Assembly (NCBI RefSeq): GCF_026212465.1
Contig: NC_080053.1
Coordinates: forward strand, 2,286,038 to 2,350,037
Source of the DNA: Amaranthus tricolor
Taxonomy: Eukaryota > Streptophyta > Magnoliopsida > Caryophyllales > Amaranthaceae
Direction of reading: 5' to 3'
Length of the DNA stretch: 64,000 bases
Of this stretch, positions 18,150 to 34,200 are shown in pieces (the stretch's first letter is position 1; each line of letters opens with the position of its first letter). A program made the position numbers and the translations under genes. Under the pieces are notes generated by a model. That model made no database searches, was not told the DNA's origin, and saw only the letters and a list, made by a program, of their open reading frames with translations.

Positions 18150-19246
18150 ACAATGAAGAATGTACAAGGATCAATGATGAATAATGAATGAACGATTTAG
18201 AATGAACAAGGATAATTTGTCATTGAAGAATGAACGATGAAGAATGAATATGGATCAATGATCATTAAAGAATGAACGATGAAGAATGAACAAGGATCAA
18301 TGAACGATAAAGAATGAACGATGAAGAATGAACAAGGATGAATGATCAATGAACAATGAACGATGAAGAATGAACAAGGATCAATGATTAATGAACAATG
18401 AACGATGAAGAATGAACAAGGATCAATGAGCATTGAAGAATGAACGATGAAGAATGAACAAGGATCAATGATCAATGAACAATGAACGATGAAGAATGAA
18501 ACAGGATCAATGAGCATTGTAGAATGAACAATGAAGAATATACAAGGACCAATGATGAATAATGAATGAACGATAAAGAATGAACAAGGATCAATGATCA
18601 TTAAAGAATGTACGATTTAGAATGAACAAGGATAATTTGTCATTGAAGAATGAACAATGAAGAATGAACAAGGATCAATGATCAATAATGAATGAACGAT
18701 GAAGAATGAACAAGGATCAATGATTAATGAACAATGAACGATGAAGAATGAACAAGGATCAATGAGCATTGAATAATGAATGATGAAGAATGAACAAGGA
18801 TCAATGATCAATGAACAATGAACGATGAAGAATGAACGAGGATCAATGAGCATTGTAGAATGAACGATGAAGAATGAACAAGCATGAATGATCAATGAAC
18901 AATGAACGATGAAGAATGAACCAGGATCAATGAGCATTGAAGAATGAACGATGAAGAATGAACAAGGATCAATGATCAATGAACAATGAACGATGAAGAA
19001 TGAAACATGATCAATGAGCATTGTAGAATGAACGATGAAGAATATACAAGGATCAATGATGAATAATGAATGAACGATGAAGAATGAACAAGGATCAATG
19101 ATCATTGAAGAATGAACGATGAAGAATGAATATGGTTCAATGATCATTAAAGAATGAACGATGAAGAATGAACAAGGATCAATGATCAATGAACAATGAA
19201 CGATGAAGAATGAACCAGGATCAATGAGCATTGAAGAATGAACGAT

Positions 19247-22200
19247 TTAGAATGAACAAGAATCAATGATCATTGAAGATGGAACGATGAAGAATGAACA
19301 AGGATCAATGATGAATAATGAATGAACGATGAAGAATGAACAAGGATCAATGATCATTGAAGAATGAACGATGAAGAATGAATATGGTTCAATGATCATT
19401 GAAGAATGAACGATGAAGAATGAACAAGGATCAATGATCAATAATTAATGAACGATGAAGAATGAACAAGGATCAATGATTAATGAACAATGAACGATGA
19501 AGAATGAACAAGGATCAATGATCAATGAACAATGAACGATGAAGAATGAACCAGGATCAATGAGCAATTTAGAATGAACGATGAAGAATGTACAAGGATC
19601 AATGATGAATAATGAATGAACGATGAAGAATGAACAAGGATGAATGATCATTGAAGAATGAACGATGAAGAATGAACAAGGATCAATGATCATTGAAGAA
19701 TGAACGATGAAGAATGAACAAGGATCAATGATCAATGAACAATGAACGATGAAGATTGAACCAGGATCAATGAGCATTGAAGAATGAACGATTTAGAATG
19801 AACAAGGATCAATGATCATTGAAGATGGAACGATGAAGAATGAACAAGGATCAATGATTAATGAACAATGAACAATGAAGAATGAACAAGGATCAATGAG
19901 CATTGAAGAATGAATGATGAAGAATGAACAAGGATCAATGATCAATGAACAATGAACGATGAAGAATGAACGAGGATCAATGAGCATTGTAGAATGAACG
20001 ATGAAGAATGTACAAGGATCAATGATGAATAATGAATGAACGATGAAGAATGAACAAGAATCAATGATCATTGAAGAATGAACGATGAATAATGAATATG
20101 GATCAATGATCATTAAAGAATGAACGATGAAGAATGAACAAGGATCAATGAACGATGAAGAATGAACGATGAAGAATGAACAAGGATGAATGATCAATGA
20201 ACAATGAACGATGAAGAATGAACGATGAAGAATGAACAAGGATCAATGATCAATAATGAATGAACGATGAAGAATGAACAAGGATCAATGATCAATGAAC
20301 AATGAACGATGAAGAATGAAACAGGATCAATGAGCATTGTAGAATGAACGATGAAGAATATACAAGGATCAATGATGAATAATGAATGAACGATGAAGAA
20401 TGAACAAGGATCAATGATCATTGAAGAATGAACGATGAAGAATGAATATGGTTCAATGATCATTAAAGAATGAACGATGAAGAATGAACAAGGATCAATG
20501 ATCATTGAAGAATGAACGATGAAGAATGAACAAGGATCAATGATCAATGAACAATGAACGATGAAGAATGAACCAGGATCAATGAGCATTGAAGAATGAA
20601 CGATTTAGAATGAACAAGGATCAATGATCATTCAAGATGGAACGATGAAGAATGAACAAGGATCAATGATCATTGAAGAATGAACGATGAAGAATGAATA
20701 TGGATCAATGATCATTAAAGAATGAACGATGAAGAATGAACAAGGATCAATGATCATTGAAGAATGAGCGATGAAGAATGAACAAGGATAATTGATCAAT
20801 GAACAATGAACGATGAAGAATGAACCAGGATCAATGAGCATTGAAGAATGAACGATTTAGAATGAACAAGGATCAATGATCATTGAAGATGGAACAATGA
20901 AGAATGAACAACGATCAATGATTAATGAACAATGAACGATGAAGAATGAACAAGGATCAATGAGCATTGAAGAATGAATGATGAAGAATGAACAAGAATC
21001 AATGATCAATGAACAATGAACGATGAAGAATGAACGAGGATCAATGAGCATTGTAGAATGAACGATGAAGAATGAACAAGGATGAATGATCAATGAACAA
21101 TGAACGATGAAAAATGAACCAGGATCAATGAGCATTGAAGAACGAACGATGATCAAAGATCAATGAACAATGAACGATGAAGAATGAAACAGGATCAATG
21201 AGCATTGTAGAATGAACGATGAAGAATATACAAGGATCAATGATGAATAATGAATGAACGATGAAGAATGAACAAGGATCAATGATCATTGAAGAATGAA
21301 AGATGAAGAATGAATATGGTTCAATGATCATTAAAGAATGAACGATGAAGAATGAACAAGGATCAATGATCATTGAAGAATGAACGATGAAGAATGAACA
21401 AGGATCAATGATCAATGAACAATGAACGATGAAGAATGAACCAGGATCAATGAGCATTGAAGAATGAACGATTTAGAATGAACAAGAATCAATGATCATT
21501 GAAGATGGAACGATGAAGAATGAACAAGGATCAATGATGAATAATGAATGAACGATGAAGAATGAACAAGGATCAATGATCATTGAAGAATGAACGATGA
21601 AGAATGAATATGGTTCAATGATCATTGAAGAATGAACGATGAAGAATGAACAAGGATCAACGATCAATAATGAATGAACGATGAAGAATGAACAAGGATC
21701 AATGATTAATGAACAATGAACGATGAAGAATGAACAAGGATCAATGATCAATGAACAATGAACGATGAAGAATGAACCAGGATCAATGAGCATTGTAGAA
21801 TGAACGATGAAGAATGTACAAGGATCAATGATGAATAATGAATGAACGATGAAGAATGAACAAGGATGAATGATCATTGAAGAATGAACGATGAAGAATG
21901 AACAAGGATGAATGATCATTGAAGAATGAACGATGAAGAATGAACAAGGATCAATGATCAATGAACAATGAACGATGAAGAATGAACCAGGATCAATGAG
22001 CATTGAAGAATGAACGATTTAGAATGAACAAGGATCAATGATCATTGAAGATGGAACGATGAAGAATGAACAAGGATCAAAGATTAATGAACAATGAACG
22101 ATGAAGAATGAACAAGGATCAATGAGCATTGAAGAATGAATGATGAAGAATGAACAAGGATCAATGATCAATGAACAATGAACGATGAAGAATGAACGAG

Positions 22201-23796
22201 GATCAATGAGCATTGTAGAATGAACGATGAAGAATGTACAAGGATCAATGATGAATAATGAATGAACGATGAAGAATGAACAAGAATCAATGATCATTGA
22301 AGAATGAACGATGAATAATGAATATGGATCAATGATCATTAAAGAATGAACGATGAAGAATGAACAAGGATCAATGAACGATGAAGAATGAACGATGAAG
22401 AATGAACAAGGATGAATGATCAATGAACAATGAACGATGAAGAATGAACGATGAAGAATGAACAAGGATCAATGATCAATAATGAATGAACGATGAAGAA
22501 TGAACAAGGATCAATGATTAATGAACAATGAACGATGAAGAATGAACAAGGATCAATGAGCATTGAAGAATGAACGATGAAGAATGAACAAGGATCAATG
22601 ATCAATGAACAATGAACGATGAAGAATGAAACAGGATCAATGAGCATTGTAGAATGAACGATGAAGAATATACAAGGATCAATGATGAATAATGAATGAA
22701 CGATGAAGAATGAACAAGGATCAATGATCATTGAAGAATGAACGATGAAGAATGAATATGGTTCAATGATCATTAAAGAATGAACGATGAAGAATGAATA
22801 AGGATCAATGATCATTGAAGAATGAACGATGAAGAATGAACAAGGATCAATGATCAATGAACAATGAACGATGAAGAATGAACCAGGATCAATGAGCATT
22901 GAAGAATGAACGATTTAGAATGAACAAGGATCAATGATCATTCAAGATGGAACGATGAAGAATGAACAAGGATCAATGATCATTGAAGAATGAACGATGA
23001 AGAATGAATATGGATCAATGATCATTAAAGAATGAACGATGAAGAATGAACAAGGATCAATGATCATTGAAGAATGAGCGATGAAGAATGAACAAGGATA
23101 ATTGATCAATGAACAATGAACGATGAAGAATGAACCAGGATCAATGAGCATTGAAGAATGAACGATTTAGAATGAACAAGGATCAATGATCATTGAAGAT
23201 GGAACAATGAAGAATGAACAACGATCAATGATTAATGAACAATGAACGATGAAGAATGAACAAGGATCAATGAGCATTGAAGAATGAATGATGAAGAATG
23301 AACAAGAATCAATGATCAATGAACAATGAACGATGAAGAATGAACGAGGATCAATGAGCATTGTAGAATGAACGATGAAGAATGAACAAGGATGAATGAT
23401 CAATGAACAATGAACGATGAAAAATGAACCAGGATCAATGAGCATTGAAGAATGAACGATGAAGAATGAACAAGGATCAAAGATCAATGAACAATGAACG
23501 ATGAAGAATGAAACAGGATCAATGAGCATTGTAGAATGAACGATGAAGAATATACAAGGATCAATGATGAATAATGAATGAACGATGAAGAATGAACAAG
23601 GATCAATGATCATTGAAGAATGAACGATGAAGAATGAATATGGTTCAATGATCATTAAAGAATGAACGATGAAGAATGAACAAGGATCAATGATCATTGA
23701 AGAATGAACGATGAAGAATGAACAAGGATCAATGATCAATGAACAATGAACGATGAAGAATGAACTAGGATCAATGAGCATTGAAGAATGAACGAT
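19247..23796. repeat. Adjacent higher-order duplication, period about 2.23-2.32 kb
   Basis: The block 19247-21472 recurs at 21473-23796. The offset starts at 2226 bp, rises to 2310 bp after an 84-bp (two-monomer) difference near 20.4/22.6 kb, and reaches 2324 bp after a 14-bp deletion near 21145 in the left copy. The order of diagnostic monomers, including the GATTTAG types, is the same in both copies. Confidence 0.8.
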
Positions 23797-25251
23797 TTAG
23801 AATGAACAAGAATCAATGATCATTGAAGATGGAACGATGAAGAATGAACAAGGATCAATGATCGTTGAAGAATGAACGATGAAGAATGAATATGGATCAA
23901 TGATCATTAAAGAATGAACGATGAAGAATGAACAAGGATCAATGATCAATGAACAATGAACGATGAAGAATGAACCAGGATCAATGAGCATTGTAGAATG
24001 AACGATGAAGAATGTACAAGGATCAATGATGAATAATGAATGAACGATTTAGAATGAACAAGGATAATTTGTCATTGAAGAATGAACGATGAAGAATGAA
24101 TATGGATCAGTGATCATTAAAGAATGAACGATGAAGAATGAACAAGGATCAATGAACGATGAAGAATGAACGATGAAGAATGAACAAGGATGAATGATCA
24201 ATGAACAATGAACGATGAAGAATGAACAAGGATCAATGATTAATGAACAATGAACGATGAAGAATGAACAAGGATCAATGAGCATTGAAGAATGAACGAT
24301 GAAGAATGAACAAGGATCAATGATCATTGAAGATTGAACGATGAAGAATGAATATGGTTCAATGATCATTAAAGAATGAACGATGAAGAATGAACAAGGA
24401 TCAATGATCATTGAAGAATGAACGATGAAGAATGAACAAGGATCAATGATCAATGAACAATGAACGATGAAGAATGAACTAGGATCAATGAGCATTGAAG
24501 AATGAACGATTTAGAATGAACAAGAATCAATGATCATTGAAGATGGAACGATGAAGAATGAACAAGGATCAATGATCGTTGAAGAATGAACGATGAAGAA
24601 TGAATATGGATCAATGATCATTAAAGAATGAACGATGAAGAATGAACAAGGATCAATGATCAATGAACAATGAACGATGAAGAATGAACCAGGATCAATG
24701 AGCATTGTAGAATGAACGATGAAGAATGTACAAGGATCAATGATGAATAATGAATGAACGATTTAGAATGAACAAGGATAATTTGTCATTGAAGAATGAA
24801 CGATGAAGAATGAATATGGATCAGTGATCATTAAAGAATGAACGATGAAGAATGAACAAGGATCAATGAACGATGAAGAATGAACGATGAAGAATGAACA
24901 AGGATGAATGATCAATGAACAATGAACGATGAAGAATGAACAAGGATCAATGATTAATGAACAATGAACGATGAAGAATGAACAAGGATCAATGAGCATT
25001 GAAGAATGAACGATGAAGAATGAACAAGGATCAATGATCAATGAACAATGAACGATGAAGAATGAAACAGGATCAATGAGCATTGTAGAATGAACGATGA
25101 AGAATATACAAGGACCAATGATGAATAATGAATGAACGATAAAGAATGAACAAGGATCAATGATCATTGAAGAATGAACGATGAAGAATGAATATGGTTC
25201 AATGATCATTAAAGAATGAACGATGAAGAATGAACAAGGATCAATGATCAT
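23797..25251. repeat. Higher-order duplication, period 714 bp (17 monomers)
   Basis: Block 23797-24510 recurs from 24511 with offset 714 = 17 x 42. The matching landmarks are the GATTTAG monomers near 24045 and 24760, the 'GATAATTTGTC' words just after them, and the 'GGATCAGTGATC' words. The second copy then diverges into the 1848-bp repeat. Confidence 0.75.
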
Positions 25252-28206
25252 TAAAGAATGTACGATTTAGAATGAACAAGGATAATTTGTCATTGAAGAA
25301 TGAACGATGAAGAATGAACAAGGATCAATGATCAATAATGAATGAACGATGAAGAATGAACAAGGATCAATGATTAATTAACAATGAACGATGAAGAATG
25401 AACAAGGATCAATGAGCATTGAAGAATGAATGATGAAGAATGAACAAGGATCAATGATCAATGAACAATGAACGATGAAGAATGAACGAGGATCAATGAG
25501 CATTGTAGAATGAACGATGAAGAATGAACAAGGATGAATGATCAATGAACAATGAACGATGAAGAATGAACCAGGATCAATGAGCATTGAAGAATGAACG
25601 ATGAAGAATGAACAAGGATCAATGATCAATGAACAATGAACGATGAAGAATGAAACAGGATCAATGAGCATTGTAGAATGAACGATGAAGAATATACAAG
25701 GATCAATGATGAATAATGAATGAACGATGAAGAATGAACAAGGATCAATGATCATTGAAGAATGAACGATGAAGAATGAATATGGTTCAATGATCATTAA
25801 AGAATGAACGATGAAGAATGAACAAGGATCAATGATCAATGAACAATGAACGATGAAGAATGAACCAGGATCAATGAGCATTGAAGAATGAACGATTTAG
25901 AATGAACAAGAATCAATGATCATTGAAGATGGAACGATGAGGAATGAACAAGGATCAATGATGAATAATGAATGAACGATGAAGAATGAACAAGGATCAA
26001 TGAGCATTGAAGAATGAACGATGAAGAATGAACAAGGATCAAAGATCAATGAACAATGAACGATGAAGAATGAAACAGGATCAATGAGCATTGTAGAATG
26101 AACGATGAAGAATATACAAGGATCAATGATGAATAATGAATGAACGATGAAGAATGAACAAGGATCAATGATCATTGAAGAATGAACGATGAAGAATGAA
26201 TATGGTTCAATGATCATTAAAGAATGAACGATGAAGAATGAACAAGGATCAATGATCATTGAAGAATGAACGATGAAGAATGAACAAGGATCAATGATCA
26301 ATGAACAATGAACGATGAAGAATGAACTAGGATCAATGAGCATTGAAGAATGAACGATTTAGAATGAACAAGAATCAATGATCATTGAAGATGGAACGAT
26401 GAAGAATGAACAAGGATCAATGATCATTGAAGAATGAACGATGAAGAATGAATATGGATCAATGATCATTAAAGAATGAACGATGAAGAATGAACAAGGA
26501 TCAATGATCAATGAACAATGAACGATGAAGAATGAACCAGGATCAATGAGCATTGTAGAATGAACGATGAAGAATGTACAAGGATCAATGATGAATAATG
26601 AATGAACGATTTAGAATGAACAAGGATAATTTGTCATTGAAGAATGAACGATGAAGAATGAATATGGATCAGTGATCATTAAAGAATGAACGATGAAGAA
26701 TGAACAAGGATCAATGAACGATGAAGAATGAACGATGAAGAATGAACAAGGATGAATGATCAATGAACAATGAACGATGAAGAATGAACAAGGATCAATG
26801 ATTAATGAACAATGAACGATGAAGAATGAACAAGGATCAATGAGCATTGAAGAATGAACGATGAAGAATGAACAAGGATCAATGATCAATGAACAATGAA
26901 CGATGAAGAATGAAACAGGATCAATGAGCATTGTAGAATGAACGATGAAGAATATACAAGGACCAATGATGAATAATGAATGAACGATAAAGAATGAACA
27001 AGGATCAATGATCATTGAAGAATGAACGATGAAGAATGAATATGGTTCAATGATCATTAAAGAATGAACGATGAAGAATGAACAAGGATCAATGATCATT
27101 AAAGAATGTACGATTTAGAATGAACAAGGATAATTTGTCATTGAAGAATGAACGATGAAGAATGAACAAGGATCAATGATCAATAATGAATGAACGATGA
27201 AGAATGAACAAGGATCAATGATTAATTAACAATGAACGATGAAGAATGAACAAGGATCAATGAGCATTGAAGAATGAATGATGAAGAATGAACAAGGATC
27301 AATGATCAATGAACAATGAACGATGAAGAATGAACGAGGATCAATGAGCATTGTAGAATGAACGATGAAGAATGAACAAGGATGAATGATCAATGAACAA
27401 TGAACGATGAAGAATGAACCAGGATCAATGAGCATTGAAGAATGAACGATGAAGAATGAACAAGGATCAATGATCAATGAACAATGAACGATGAAGAATG
27501 AAACAGGATCAATGAGCATTGTAGAATGAACGATGAAGAATATACAAGGATCAATGATGAATAATGAATGAACGATGAAGAATGAACAAGGATCAATGAT
27601 CATTGAAGAATGAACGATGAAGAATGAATATGGTTCAATGATCATTAAAGAATGAACGATGAAGAATGAACAAGGATCAATGATCAATGAACAATGAACG
27701 ATGAAGAATGAACCAGGATCAATGAGCATTGAAGAATGAACGATTTAGAATGAACAAGAATCAATGATCATTGAAGATGGAACGATGAGGAATGAACAAG
27801 GATCAATGATGAATAATGAATGAACGATGAAGAATGAACAAGGATCAATGATCATTGAAGAATGAACGATGAAGAATGAATATGGTTCAATGATCATTGA
27901 AGAATGAACAATGAAGAATGAACAAGGATCAATGATCAATAATGAATGAACGATGAAGAATGAACAAGGATCAATGATTAATGAACAATGAACGATGAAG
28001 AATGAACAAGGATCAATGATCAATGAACAATGAACGATGAAGAATGAACCAGGATCAATGAGCATTGTAGAATGAACGATGAAGAATGTACAAGGATCAA
28101 TGATGAATAATGAATGAACGATGAAGAATGAACAAGGATGAATGATCATTGAAGAATGAACGATGAAGAATGAACAAGGATCAATGATCATTGAAGAATG
28201 AACGAT
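24511..28206. repeat. Higher-order duplication, period 1848 bp (44 monomers)
   Basis: Block 24511-26358 recurs at about 26359-28206. Landmark offsets are 1848 bp (= 44 x 42) at 24511, 24763, 25378 and 25897. Even private variants such as 'GATGAGGAATG' (25938 and 27786) are shared. The right end of the second copy grades into the 5.7-kb repeat. Confidence 0.8.
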
Positions 28207-31200
28207 GAAGAATGAACAAGGATCAATGATCAATGAACAATGAACGATGAAGAATGAACCAGGATCAATGAGCATTGAAGAATGAACGATTTAGAATGAA
28301 CAAGGATCAATGATCATTGAAGATGGAACGATGAAGAATGAACAAGGATCAATGATTAATGAACAATGAACGATGAAGAATGAACAAGGATCAATGAGCA
28401 TTGAAGAATGAATGATGAAGAATGAACAAGGATCAATGATCAATGAACAATGAACGATGAAGAATGAACGAGGATCAATGAGCATTGTAGAATGAACGAT
28501 CAAGAATGTACAAGGATCAATGATGAATAATGAATTAACGATGAAGAATGAACAAGAATCAATGATCATTGAAGAATGAACGATGAATAATGAATATGGA
28601 TCAATGATCATTAAAGAATGAACGATGAAGAATGAACAAGGATCAATGAACGATGAAGAATGAACGATGAAGAATGAACAAGGATGAATGATCAATGAAC
28701 AATGAACGATGAAGAATGAACGATGAAGAATGAACAAGGATCAATGATCAATAATGAATGAACGATGAAGAATGAACAAGGATCAATGATTAATGAACAA
28801 TGAACGATGAAGAATGAACAAGGATCAATGAGCATTGAAGAATGAACGATGAAGAATGAACAAGGATCAATGATCAATGAACAATGAACGATGAAGAATG
28901 AAACAGGATCAATGAGCATTGTAGAATGAACGATGAAGAATATACAAGGATCAATGATGAATAATGAATGAACGATGAAGAATGAACAAGGATCAATGAT
29001 CATTGAAGAATGAACGATGAAGAATGAATATGGTTCAGTGATCATTAAAGAATGAACGATGAAGAATGAACAAGGATCAATGATCATTGAAGAATGAACG
29101 ATGAAGAATGAACAAGGATCAATGATCAATGAACAATGAACGATGAAGAATGAACCAGGATCAATGAGCATTGAAGAATGAACGATTTAGAATGAACAAG
29201 GATCAATGATCATTCAAGATGGAACGATGAAGAATGAACAAGGATCAATGATCATTGAAGAATGAACGATGAAGAATGAATATGGATCAATGATCATTAA
29301 AGAATGAACGATGAAGAATGAACAAGGATCAATGATCATTGAAGAATGAGCGATGAAGAATGATCAAGGATAATTGATCAATGAACAATGAACGATGAAG
29401 AATGAACCAGGATCAATGAGCGTTGAAGAATGAACGATTTAGAATGAACAAGGATCAATGATCATTGAAGATGGAACAATGAAGAATGAACAACGATCAA
29501 TGATTAATGAACAATGAACGATGAAGAATGAACAAGGATCAATGAGCATTGAAGAATGAATGATGAAGAATGAACAAGAATCAATGATCAATGAACAATG
29601 AACGATGAAGAATGAACGAGGATCAATGAGCATTGTAGAATGAACGATGAAGAATGAACAAGGATGAATGATCAATGAACAATGAACGATGAAAAATGAA
29701 CCAGGATCAATGAGCATTGAAGAATGAACGATGAAGAATGAACAAGGATCAAAGATCAATGAAGAATGAACGATGAAGAATGAATATGGATCAATGATCA
29801 TTAAAGAATGAACGATGAAGAATGAACAAGGATCAATGATCAATGAACAATGAACGATGAAGAATGAACCAGGATCAATGAGCATTGTAGAATGAACGAT
29901 GAAGAATGTACAAGGATCAATGATGAATAATGAATGAACGATTTAGAATGAACAAGGATAATTTGTCATTGAAGAATGAACGATGAAGAACGAATATGGA
30001 TCAGTGATCATTAAAGAATGAACGATGAAGAATGAACAAGGATCAATGAACGATGAAGAATGAACGATGAAGAATGAACAAGGATGAATGATCAATGAAC
30101 AATGAACGATGAAGAATGAACAAGGATCAATGATTAATGAACAATGAACGATGAAGAATGAACAAGGATCAATGAGCATTGAAGAATGAACGATGAAGAA
30201 TGAACAAGGATCAATGATCAATGAACAATGAACGATGAAGAATGAAACAGGATCAATGAGCATTGTAGAATGAACGATGAAGAATATACAAGGACCAATG
30301 ATGAATAATGAATGAACGATAAAGAATGAACAAGGATCAATGATCATTGAAGAATGAACGATGAAGAATGAATATGGTTCAATGATCATTAAAGAATGAA
30401 CGATGAAGAATGAACAAGGATCAATGATCATTAAAGAATGTACGATTTAGAATGAACAAGGATCAATGATCAATGAACAATGAACGATGAAGAATGAACC
30501 AGGATCAATGAGCATTGAAGAATGAACGATTTAGAATGAACAAGGATCAATGATCATTCAAGAATGAACGATGAAGAATGAACAAGGATCAATGATCAAT
30601 GAACAATGAACGATGAAGAATGAAACAGGATCAATGAGCATTGTAGAATGAACGATGAAGAATATACAAGGACCAATGATGAATAATGAATGAACGATAA
30701 AGAATGAACAAGGATCAATGATCATTGAAGAATGAACGATGAAGAATGAATATGGATCAATGATCATTAAAGAATGAACGATGAAGAATGAACAAGGATC
30801 AATGATCATTGAAGAATGAGCGATGAAGAATGAACAAGGATAATTGATCAATGAACATTGAACGATGAAGAATGAACCAGGATCAATGAGCATTGAAGAA
30901 TGAACGATTTAGAATGAACAAGGATCAATGATCATTGAAGATGGAACAATGAAGAATGAACAACGATCAATGATTAATGAACAATGAACGATGAAGAATG
31001 AACAAGGATCAATGAGCATTGAAGAATGAATGATGAAGAATGATCAAGAATCAATGATCAATGAACAATGAACGATGAAGAATGAACGAGGATCAATGAG
31101 CATTGTAGAATGAACGATGAAGAATGAACAAGGATGAATGATCAATGAACAATGAACGATGAAAAATGAACCAGGATCAATGAGCATTGAAGAATGAACG

Positions 31201-34200
31201 ATGAAGAATGAACAAGGATCAAAGATCAATGAACAATGAACGATGAAGAATGAAACAGGATCAATGAGCATTGTAGAATGAACGATGAAGAATATACAAG
31301 GATCAATGATGAATAATGAATGAACGATGAAGAATGAACAAGGATCAATGATCATTGAAGAATGAACGATGAAGAATGAATATGGTTCAATGATCATTAA
31401 AGAATGAACGATGAAGAATGAACAAGGATCAATGATCATTGAAGAATGAACGATGAAGAATGAACAAGGATCAATGATCAATGAACAATGAACGATGAAG
31501 AATGAACCAGGATCAATGAGCATTGAAGAATGAACGATTTAGAATGAACAAGAATCAATGATCATTGAAGATGGAACGATGAAGAATGAACAAGGATCAA
31601 TGATCATTGAAGAATGAACGATGAAGAATGAATATGGATCAATGATCATTAAAGAATGAACGATGAAGAATGAACAAGGATCAATGATCAATGAACAATG
31701 AACGATGAAGAATGAACCAGGATCAATGAGCATTGTAGAATGAACGATGAAGAATGTACAAGGATCAATGATGAATAATGAATGAACGATTTAGAATGAA
31801 CAAGGATAATTTGTCATTGAAGAATGAACGATGAAGAATGAATATGGATCAATGATCATTAAAGAATGAACGATGAAGAATGAACAAGGATCAATGAACG
31901 ATGAAGAATGAACAAGGATGAATGATCAATGAACAATGAACGATGAAGATTGAACAAGGATCAATGATTAATGAACAATGAACGATGAAGAATGAACAAG
32001 GATCAATGAGCATTGAAGAATGAACGATGAAGAATGAACAAGGATCAATGATCAATGAACAATGAACGATGAAGAATGAAACAGGATCAATGAGCATTGT
32101 AGAATGAACGATGAAGAATATACAAGGACCAATGATGAATAATGAATGAACGATAAAGAATGAACAAGGATCAATGATCATTGAAGAATGAACGATAAAG
32201 AATGAATATGGTTCAATGATCATTAAAGAATGAACGATGAAGAATGAACAAGGATCAATGATCATTAAAGAATGTACGATTTAGAATGAACAAGGATAAT
32301 TTGTCATTGAAGAATGAACGATGAAGAATGAACAAGGATCAATGATCAATAATGAATGAACGATGAAGAATGAACAAGGATCAATGATTAATGAACAATG
32401 AACGATGAAGAATGAACAAGGATCAATGAGCATTGAAGAATGAATGATGAAGAATGAACAAGGATCAATGATCAATGAACAATGAACGATGAAGAATGAA
32501 CGAGGATCAATGAGCATTGTAGAATGAACGATGAAGAATGAACAAGGATGAATGATCAATGAACAATGAACGATGAAGAATGAACCAGGATTAATGAGCA
32601 TTGAAGAATGAACGATGAAGAATGAACAAGGATCAATGATCAATGAACAATGAACGATGAAGAATGAAACAGGATCAATGAGCATTGTAGAATGAACGAT
32701 GAAGAATATACAAGGATCAATGATGAATAATGAATGAACGATGAAGAATGAACAAGGATCAATGATCATTGAAGAATGAACGATGAAGAATGAATATGGT
32801 TCAATGAACATTAAAGAATGAACGATGAAGAATGAACAAGGATCAATGATCAATGAACAATGAACGATGAAGAATGAACCAGGATCAATGAGCATTGAAG
32901 AATGAACAATTTAGAATGAACAAGAATCAATGATCATTGAAGATGGAACGATGAAGAATGAACAAGGATCAATGATGAATAATGAATGAACGATGAAGAA
33001 TGAACAAGGATCAATGATCATTGAAGAATGAACGATGAAGAATGAATATGGTTCAATGATCATTGAAGAATGAACGATGAAGAATGAACAAGGATCAATG
33101 ATCAATAATGAATGAACGATGAAGAATGAACAAGGATCAATGATTAATGAACAATGAACGATGAAGAATGAACAAGGATCAATGATCAATGAACAATGAA
33201 CGATGAAGAATGAACCAGGATCAATGAGCATTGTAGAATGAACGATGAAGAATGTACAAGGATCAATGATGAATAATGAATGAACGATGAAGAATGAACA
33301 AGGATGAATGATCATTGAAGAATGAACGATGAAGAAAGAACAAGGATCAATGATCATTGAAGAATGAACGATGAAGAATGAACAAGGATCAATGATCAAT
33401 GAACAATGAACGATGAAGAATGAACCAGGATCAATGAGCATTGAAGAATGAACGATTTAGAATGAACAAGGATCAATGATCATTGAAGATGGAACGATGA
33501 AGAATGAACAAGGATCAATGATGAATAATGAATGAACGATGAAGAATGAACAAGGATCAATGATCATTGAAGAATGAACGATGAAGAATGAATATGGTTC
33601 AATGATCATTGAAGAATGAACGATGAAGAATGAACAAGGATCAATGATCAATAATGAATGAACGATGAAGAATGAACAAGGATCAATGATTAATGAACAA
33701 TGAACGATGAAGAATGAACAAGGATCAATGATCAATGAACAATGAACGATGAAGAATGAACCAGGATCAATGAGCATTGTAGAATGAACGATGAAGAATG
33801 TACAAGGATCAATGATGAATAATGAATGAACGATGAAGAATGAACAAGGATGAATGATCATTGAAGAATGAACGATGAAGAATGAACAAGGATCAATGAT
33901 CATTGAAGAATGAACGATGAAGAATGAACAAGGATCAATGATCAATGAACAATGAACGATGAAGAATGAACCAGGATCAATGAGCATTGAAGAATGAACG
34001 ATTTAGAATGAACAAGGATCAATGATCATTGAAGATGGAACGATGAAGAATGAACAAGGATCAATGATTAATGAACAATGAACGATGAAGTATGAACAAG
34101 GATCAATGAGCATTGAAGAATGAATGATGAAGAATGAACAAGGATCAATGATCAATGAACAATGAACGATGAAGAATGAACGAGGATCAATGAGCATTGT

